A stretch of 64,000 bases of DNA from Hybos culiciformis. Lineage: Eukaryota > Arthropoda > Insecta > Diptera > Hybotidae. The translations under genes were made by a program, and so were the position numbers. The stretch's first letter is position 1. Each line of letters begins with the position of its first letter. The stretch covers positions 147,099,308 through 147,163,307 of the forward strand of contig OZ023273.1 of NCBI GenBank assembly GCA_964007475.1. The letters are read 5' to 3'. The notes under the pieces were generated by a model. The model was not told where the DNA came from and did no database searches. It worked only from the letters and a program-made list of their open reading frames with translations. Of the stretch, positions 56,932-64,000 are shown one piece after another.

Positions 56932-59900
56932 AATATTTGATTTTTTACCCAACTCAACTACTTTCTATTATAGAAATTTTTACATATCAAATTCAGTAAA
57001 GTAACATTTGGTTGTAAAAAAAATCATTTAATTATCCAAATGATGGTTGTTATTATGTAAAATTCTTTTTTTATTTTTTCTGTTAATCATTATCAATATT
57101 AAAGAATTTTTGAGAACTTTGAATCGGCATTAAAAAAGTTTATTTTTTAACTGTAGTTAGATATGTTTAAACATAAAATATATACACTATATAAAATGTT
57201 TTACAAGAATTTTATGACGAATGAATTTGAATGTAAACAACATATACGTGAAAATTATAACATACATATATATGCTATTATGTACGGTTTTAAAGAATAA
57301 CATGTTTTGCAAGCATAAAAGCACACATTTTTGCTATTGAAAAGTTTTAGGGATGCTGGCTTTTATTATACCATTTTTGTAAACATAAAAACTTACATAT
57401 ACCATATACAAAGAATACTTGGAGTTTTTATGAATATTACGTTCGAATGTAAAAAATCTTACGAAAATCTAATTCTCCTTTGAAACTAAAAAAATACTCA
57501 TTGAATTTATCAAAATAGAATTTAAAAATGGAATTTTCGACAGATTTCTATATTCGATTGGAAAATTCATTATCAAAATCCACGTACATTTTAATGAAAT
57601 CCTTATATAGCATTTCCTTTGCACTAATTTGTTTTTGTTGGACAAAAATTCTAATTATTAGTAAAAGCTGAATTTTCTTTCTTTTTCTGAGTTTATTCGT
57701 CACATATCCTTAAAATGTACAATATTTCTATACCAACATATAAAACATAAACACCGAAAAACATGGTTTTAGATCACTTTTAATTTATTTTAAATTAATA
57801 AGAAATGATTAACTTGTTTGTAAAATTCATTCAATATTTTTATTTCAAAGTGATTGCAATATTTTTCAGTATATACACAGTCTTTTGTCAAAATGTAGAT
57901 AAAATAAAATAAAAAAAAAACAAAAGGAATGAATTTCCTGAAAATTAATGATAATTCTTTAAAACAAATTTGTTATCTCCCATTTTCAATAAATTTTCCA
58001 CAAAAATGATAACGATTTTTTTTGTTTTTTTTTTTCAAATAATTTTTTAATTAATATCCTTTTAATGCTTCTGGATACAAAGTGGAAAAAAAAAAAAAGT
58101 AAAATTAATATAATTTTGTGGTTTTAAGCTTATGGCTTATTGCGTTCCCCAAAAGATTTAATTTATTTAAAAAAAAATTATATATATAGGTATATACATT
58201 ATTCTAGGGTGGATTTTAATAAATGATCATCTTTTGACATAAATTGAAATTTATTATATTAAACGATCCAATAATTTTTATTTTGTATTTTTTATTTTTT
58301 GTGTGGCCGTTCAAAATCGCTGTTAAGTATTATCATTTACATAAATTGTCACCAAAATATACACCATTTATACTTACTGTTTTTTGTTTTTTTTTTAATT
58401 CAATTAAAATAAATAAAGCTACATATTTATGATAAACTTTCTCAAATAAAAGTTAATTGGTAAACAAGAGATCACCACGAAAAAAAAAACTATAAAAGTT
58501 ATAAATTGCTGCGTTATCTATCTCGTTCGACATGCATAATCCTATTAAATAGTCTAGTCTTGAATTACTATTCAAACAGATATTAATGGTTTCCACCTAT
58601 CAGTGTCAATTTAATTTAATGAATATTTCGCTTGACTTTAAAGTCGTTGCAGGACTAATTAAGAGGTCATTATATACTTGTAGACGTACAAGCTCGGAAT
58701 TATCATACAAAAGAAGCTCTCAAGTCAAATTGTATTTCTATCTTAAAAACATTATCCGTAAGAGTTAAATAATAGTCCTTATTTCTTGTATAGTTTTCAA
58801 GAAAATTTATTCAACTGATAAATTAATGATGGTGGACTGGATATTAATTAAAGTGAGATATATGTATAAACTTTATAGTTAACTAAAATAAGATTAAACA
58901 GTTTTACACTATATTTGTTTATTGAAAAATTATTGAAAATATCTATTAATATTGATAATATAATGAACAAAAAAAAATGTATGTCCATATATAGTTTTTC
59001 GCAAAGGATTTATCATTTATTTTCTACATTAACTTTAAAATAACAATTATTTCATTAATTTTTCAACAAATTTAATTTAAAATATTTTTTGTATATTAAT
59101 AATTTCTATGGAATTTTTACTTCAATTAAATAATTATCGCTAATATTCAGAGTTTTTTAATGTTCAGAATCAAATGTTTTAAGATTATACTTGTATATCC
59201 AGATTAAACATTTTAATTTCATTGGCTCTGGTATTTGGAATTTTTTCCTTAAAAAATATAGGTAAATGAATACATAAATTTCTATTTAAATTTATTGAAA
59301 TTTTACATTTAATGAAAAATATTGTTGGTATAAAAATAATAAATAGAAAAAAAGGATGAAATTTTGAAAATGATTGCTGCCGCAACCGCTTAGCAGAATT
59401 TTTTTAAAATAACAAATAACAAAAAACTATAGTTCCAATTAAAGCTAAATAAACTAAAAATTATTATATAACCCTGAGTTTTTTCAAGCATGTATTTTTT
59501 TTTTAATTATAAAATCTTCTTCCATCCCACACAGACCTGTGCCTCAACCATTGACGATGTTCTATTTTAAAATTTTCTTTACTTATTCTGAATGTTATAA
59601 TATTGAATTTTTAATAATTTCTCAGAATTACATTATTTCTTTAAAATCCGGTTACATTTTTGAAATTGCATCAAAAAGTGGAAAAATAGAAGTTGTAGTA
59701 GAGATGCAGAGAATATATTTATGTGCAATTTTCTTACATCAACATATTATGTTACAAAATAAAATATTATCAAATAAAAAAAAGGAAGAGAATAAACAAA
59801 CAATTGCAATAAAAATATTTTTATTTTATTTTATTTTTTTCAATTAAAAAAACTAAAGATGTTTATTTCGAAAAATATATGTGTGTTAACAAATAAAAAT

Positions 59901-62315
59901 GTTCAATGAATGTTTTTTTTTTTTACATTTTTTAAGAGCATTAAAATATTTAAATTAATTTTCGCTTTTGTGCAATTTTCTTAAATAAATTAATAAAAAT
60001 AAATATAACAAAACAACTTAACTATACATACTCTTACAACTTACAACAAATTGTTTCAGCAAAAACAAAAACGTGATTAGACTGCGTTAAAAATTGTATT
60101 TCTCATCAAAACATTTTCCAGGGATATAAAACGGATTAAATTATCTAGAAAGTTTTTTATTTTGAAACAATTATTATTTTTAATAATATAAGAAATTTTT
60201 ACATAAACTACTTGGTTTAAGTAAGAGGAGAAATTTATGAGGAAGAAAATATTTTAAGCTCCATTTCTATATAGAGATTTTTTGAATCACAATAATGTTT
60301 AGAGTGTTTTCTGAAAATTGGTAGCGAAAATCGTTAATAGACAAATATTCTCAAATTTGAAAGTTTATTACGATTCTATATGAAATTAAAAAGCAGAATA
60401 ATAATCTATTTCAAATCTAAAATTAAAAGAAGAAAACAGATCTGTACTGCGAAATAAATTCTGAATATCAACAACAGCTTAGCTTGAGAAAATACATCTC
60501 ATTTTGAAATAATAGCGTCATGTTTGTTTAAGGCAAATATAATTAAATTTGTTCTGTCATTAGATCTTTTTCTTAAATGATATTGTAATTAGTACTTTTG
60601 CACAATCCTCCTAATCTCACTTTCGCAAATAATCGAAAGTGTTATCTAGTCCATTTTCCATCAAAAATCTATCACTAGGATTAATGAACTGCCCCATCGA
60701 TCTCGATTCTTGACTTCAGCTAAATTATGAAATTGTACGTTTCCGGGTTTAGGACATACAGTCTCTGATCCAATCAATATTTTAAAAGTTAAAATTGATA
60801 TTGACGAAAATTAGTATAAATGGATATGTACATGCCGATTGAAGAATTCGGAGCATTTCGAAGAAAATAGTGATTTTAAAGTGACGGAAATTTGTATGTT
60901 CGTGATATGATAACCAAACCATTTGCACACAATAAATGAAACAGAACTTTTAACTTCTGAGACCACCAGCGCCGAACAGAATATACACTACACTATATTT
61001 TTTAAAACTTTATTCATTTAATGAATATGGGTGGTTCATATGATTGAATAATATTTCCTAAATTTTTTCCCCTTATTCACCTTCCAAGAAAAACGCTATA
61101 ACTATCCTACTTTCTATGTAGCTATTAATAAATAAATTTTTCTTTGAATTTAATTTCGCATCGAAAGTTTATTAAGTTTTTATGCACAAAATTTGCATAA
61201 AAATTAATAAACTCTGTATCCATTTTATAGAGAACAAAAAGGTTTTTAGCAACACTGATCTTGTTGTTAAGTTTATTTTATTTCAAGTTCTTATGATTTA
61301 TAGCTAAAGTTAATTGCATAATAAAAGAAACTTATTGATATAGTTGAAATAGAAACCTATTTTTATTCTTTCTAAGTCCGTGGAAATAGTGTTGATAAGA
61401 GCAAATAGATTTAAATCATAAATTAATCTTGTTCACAGTGTGTTGTCAAAAACAATTCTCTGTTGAGCTGGGAAAAAATTAATCAATTTCATTTATATCA
61501 TTATCACAGGAAACGGTCTGAACTGCCGACAATAGTTAACAAAAGTACCATTATGTTTACAATTAATTTTTAATATAATTCCCTTATTCACTTTATTGCA
61601 TCATACATTCTACAGTTTCCGTACACTTGCATCAATAATTTTTGTTCTGATTTTATCCTTCATTTAATTTCTGTATGTACAGGGAAATTTTTTTTTTTTC
61701 TTAAAATTCAATTAAATGGAAAATGGTGTCAAAATTTGGCAAAACGTTTTTTGTAGGAGAAAGGCAAAAAATATTTTATAGAAAATTTTAAATATTACTT
61801 CATTTATAATGCCTTCGATTCAAATTAAATAAAAAAAATAATAAAAATAATAGTATTATTTAAGTAAAATATGGGTGTAATTAGATTTTGATATCTTTTT
61901 CATTAAAAATATTAAATAAAAATTGTAGGATAGGGGAGTTTCATTACATTGAACAACATAAATATTGGCTCTTAACGAAAAGCAGATTTCAATTTAAATC
62001 TTATTATAATTTAAAAAAATTTGATATCAAAATCAAAGGTATTATACGTTCTGTTACGGATTTATTAGGAGAAATAATTGAAATGTAGATATAACAAACT
62101 TGTGACACCATGTTGTGCCATTTGTTATAGAACTATTAGGAGAGTTAAAAACAAACTTCTGGTATTGGGTACCATCCATTTGTTAGGTAACGAAATTAGG
62201 GTTGTGTAAAAGTATTTAGTTCAAAAAAAGAACCACCGAGATCTTAACATAGAAATTTATGCCAAGTGAAATTTGCTATAGTAAAGATTAATAAAATAAC
62301 TTTACTAGCTAAAAT
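56932..62315. other. AT-rich gene-free DNA
   Basis: No supported gene. Frames at 58586-58768 and 59539-59847 lack domains, codon structure or splice context. GC content rises slightly around 60600-60760 and 61380-61560 without recognisable content. Confidence 0.55.
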
Positions 62316-62620
62316 ATATCTGGTGCCGAGTCCACTGTCTAAGACATCCTGTTCACAGGCCGGGTCTAAGCTCGTCGTTGGGTGGGTACGCGACAGTGAA
62401 CACCAGAGTGTCCATAACAAAATTTTAGGATGTCATGTTTGGAAGAAGGTAAAATTTGAGATAGAAAAAAAAAGATATTTCAAGAAACCCCGACCAAGTC
62501 TAAAAAAAAAAAATTACACCTAAATGACTACGACGTCATTCTTCAGCTTGTGGCTATGGCCACCTATTGCTGGACCTTACATCAGCATTTCTTTTTTCCG
62601 CTAGGACCTATGAGAAAGAT
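62316..62620. other. Unassigned GC-richer island with imperfect hairpin
   Basis: CTGGTG...CACTGTC (62320-62339) can pair with GACAGTG...CACCAG (62392-62406) around a GC-rich loop. A second GC-richer patch follows at about 62525-62610. It stands out from the flanks and may be a remnant of a retroposon or another transposon. No family recognised. Confidence 0.35.
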
Positions 62621-62923
62621 TTAATGAAACATAATTTTTTTTTTTTACTTTAAAATTACATAGTATTTATTTATAAAAAAATAATTTTTAGAAATTTAAA
62701 AGTACCCTACGATTGTGAAAATTTATAAAAACTAATCTAATTATTTTTGACATATAAAGAATTTTTCTTACAATTATAATTATTTGTCTTTATATTTAAA
62801 CATAAATGTCTTATATGATAAAGAAATTTTAAAATTTTTCTGTTAGGTTTGCATATTTTTTTTTTTGCTAGATGCTTTGATGATCAAATTTTGAACTGTC
62901 TTCCGTGTCTTCTTGTTTTCAAA

Positions 62924-63045
62924 TCTTTCAGTTTTTCAATCAATAAAACATCTTTCAGTTTTTCAATCAGTAAAACATCTTTCAGTTTTTCAATCAGTAT
63001 CTTTCAGTTTTTCAATCAGTATCTTTCAGTTTTTCAATCAGTATC
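62924..63045 (+). repeat. Tandem repeat of CTTTCAGTTTTTCAATCAGT
   Basis: Five copies: the first two spaced by AAAACAT (28-bp period), the last three separated only by AT (about 22-bp period). A 76-codon frame through it is a Phe/Ser repeat translation, not a gene. Confidence 0.9.
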
Positions 63046-63695
63046 AAAAAATTTTTTAAAGAAAAATAAAAATATATAAAAAAAAATTTTATTAAAACCA
63101 ATTCTTTAAGTTTTGAAGAAGTGAAAATGTTTTTTTTTTTTTTTTTAGTTTCAGAGATATAGCTTGATTTCCCTCTACTAGCCTAGGATTACCAGATGTA
63201 CTTCTTTGGGAAGCACTGTACTACGTTTTTATTCATAAATGTTTGTTTTGCATATTTTTTTAAAGTCATATTAGTTATAAAATGAAATTTATTTTTATTT
63301 TAAAAAAATTATGAATCTTTGTTCGTTTAATTTTGGTTTTTAAACTTAAAATATTAGCTTTTCTCGCAAAGTTTGTAGAATCGCAATTTCTGCATGTGTC
63401 ACATCATTAGCTTCACACCAATTTAAATTGAACAGCTTCAGTGTATTTTATTGCGCCTACTTAGCTTTGTTTAAGTTTTAACCAGAAAAGAATAAAAATT
63501 TGTTATGTCGGATGCTAAAATTTCTATACATTCGTTATTAATATAAAAAATTTCATTGTATGTTATATGGAATATTCGCAGGGTTGCCAAATGAAGTTTG
63601 TTAAATTTCCCTAAAAGAAAATTAAAAATGCTCAAATTCGAGATAAAATACTCAAAAAAAATTGTTTTGTTGAAAAATTTAAAACTTTAATTGTT

Positions 63696-63733
<38 letters not shown>

Positions 63734-63840
63734 CTTTTTTTATCTGGCAAGCCTAATCATTATTATTAAAAAAAAACTAATTCCTATCTATGGCTATTGA
63801 GGTAAGCCAAGCTATATTTATATGGACATATAAATTTTTG
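63046..63840. other. AT-rich gene-free DNA with long poly(T)
   Basis: No gene. It contains a run of 35 T at 63699-63733, which could be the A-tail of a minus-strand retroposon or simple slippage. Confidence 0.55.
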
Positions 63841-63878
63841 GATTGCAGCAGATGCCTAGTGACATCTCCTGACCGACC

Positions 63879-63973
63879 GGATGGAGCATTATTGATCAGT
63901 TTTACTCGAAGCTTATCTCAACCGGGTACCGCACGGTTTGGTTGAGATAAGGAACGATCAATAACGTCCGTCC
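63879..63973. repeat. Imperfect inverted repeat near the window end
   Basis: CTTATCTCAACC (63912-63923) pairs perfectly with GGTTGAGATAAG (63940-63951). Outside it GGATGGAGCATTATTGATC pairs imperfectly with GATCAATAACGTCCGTCC. The region is much GC-richer than its surroundings and may be a fold-back element or the edge of one cut by the window. Confidence 0.55.
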
Positions 63974-64000
63974 ACTTATGACTGTGCTCCTCTGTCACTG

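Noticed and set aside
58586..58768. 60-codon frame with more balanced composition
   Set aside because: No domain, no splice or promoter context and within chance expectation for a window of this size.
62266..62523. 85-codon frame across the GC-rich island
   Set aside because: The island looks like hairpin-forming repeat DNA and the frame continues into poly-Lys; no recognisable protein.

Overview
The window looks like very AT-rich nuclear DNA of an arthropod, most likely an insect; the species cannot be named from sequence alone. The grounds are short GT-AG introns, a TATA box plus TCAGTT initiator at the expected spacing in front of a secreted-protein gene, AATAAA poly(A) signals, many microsatellites and small fold-back (MITE-like) elements, and a Polinton/Maverick DNA transposon.

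Layout. Positions 1-35880 are almost gene-free AT-rich DNA. This part holds several palindromic non-autonomous elements (about 10267-10864, 19097-19259, 25024-25204 and 25350-25478), a tandemly duplicated promoter/LTR-like repeat (33331-33623) with an inverted diverged relative (35045-35180), and at most a couple of doubtful terminal exons (20314, 7875). One credible host gene lies at 35902-37258 on the minus strand: two exons encoding a secreted helical protein of about 413 residues with a long Glu/Lys/Ser tail, and a clear core promoter at about 37307-37339.

Positions 39369-54430 are the centrepiece: an apparently complete 15,062-bp Polinton/Maverick with terminal inverted repeats of 230 and 228 bp and a perfect 6-bp target-site duplication, AATATC. 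It carries a protein-primed family B DNA polymerase (split by a 64-bp spliceosomal-type intron), a chromodomain retroviral-type integrase, an adenovirus-type cysteine protease, an A32-type packaging ATPase, a major capsid protein, a minor capsid candidate, a pX/pVI-like glycine-rich basic protein and six less understood proteins. Two of those six look like distant RNase H-like relatives of each other. The polymerase and integrase serve replication and insertion. The minus-strand block from 53145 down to 47552 is a virion morphogenesis module (packaging motor, minor and major capsid proteins, maturation protease), so the element looks like an integrated polintovirus as much as a transposon. No stop or frameshift breaks any core gene once the intron is allowed for, and the two TIRs differ only by one TA unit, so the insertion looks recent. 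It sits about 2.1 kb upstream of the host gene's start site.

Positions 54437-64000 are again gene-poor AT-rich DNA, with a fold-back element at 56607-56922, a tandem repeat at 62924-63045, and two short GC-richer islands (62316-62620 and about 63840-64000) that I cannot assign.
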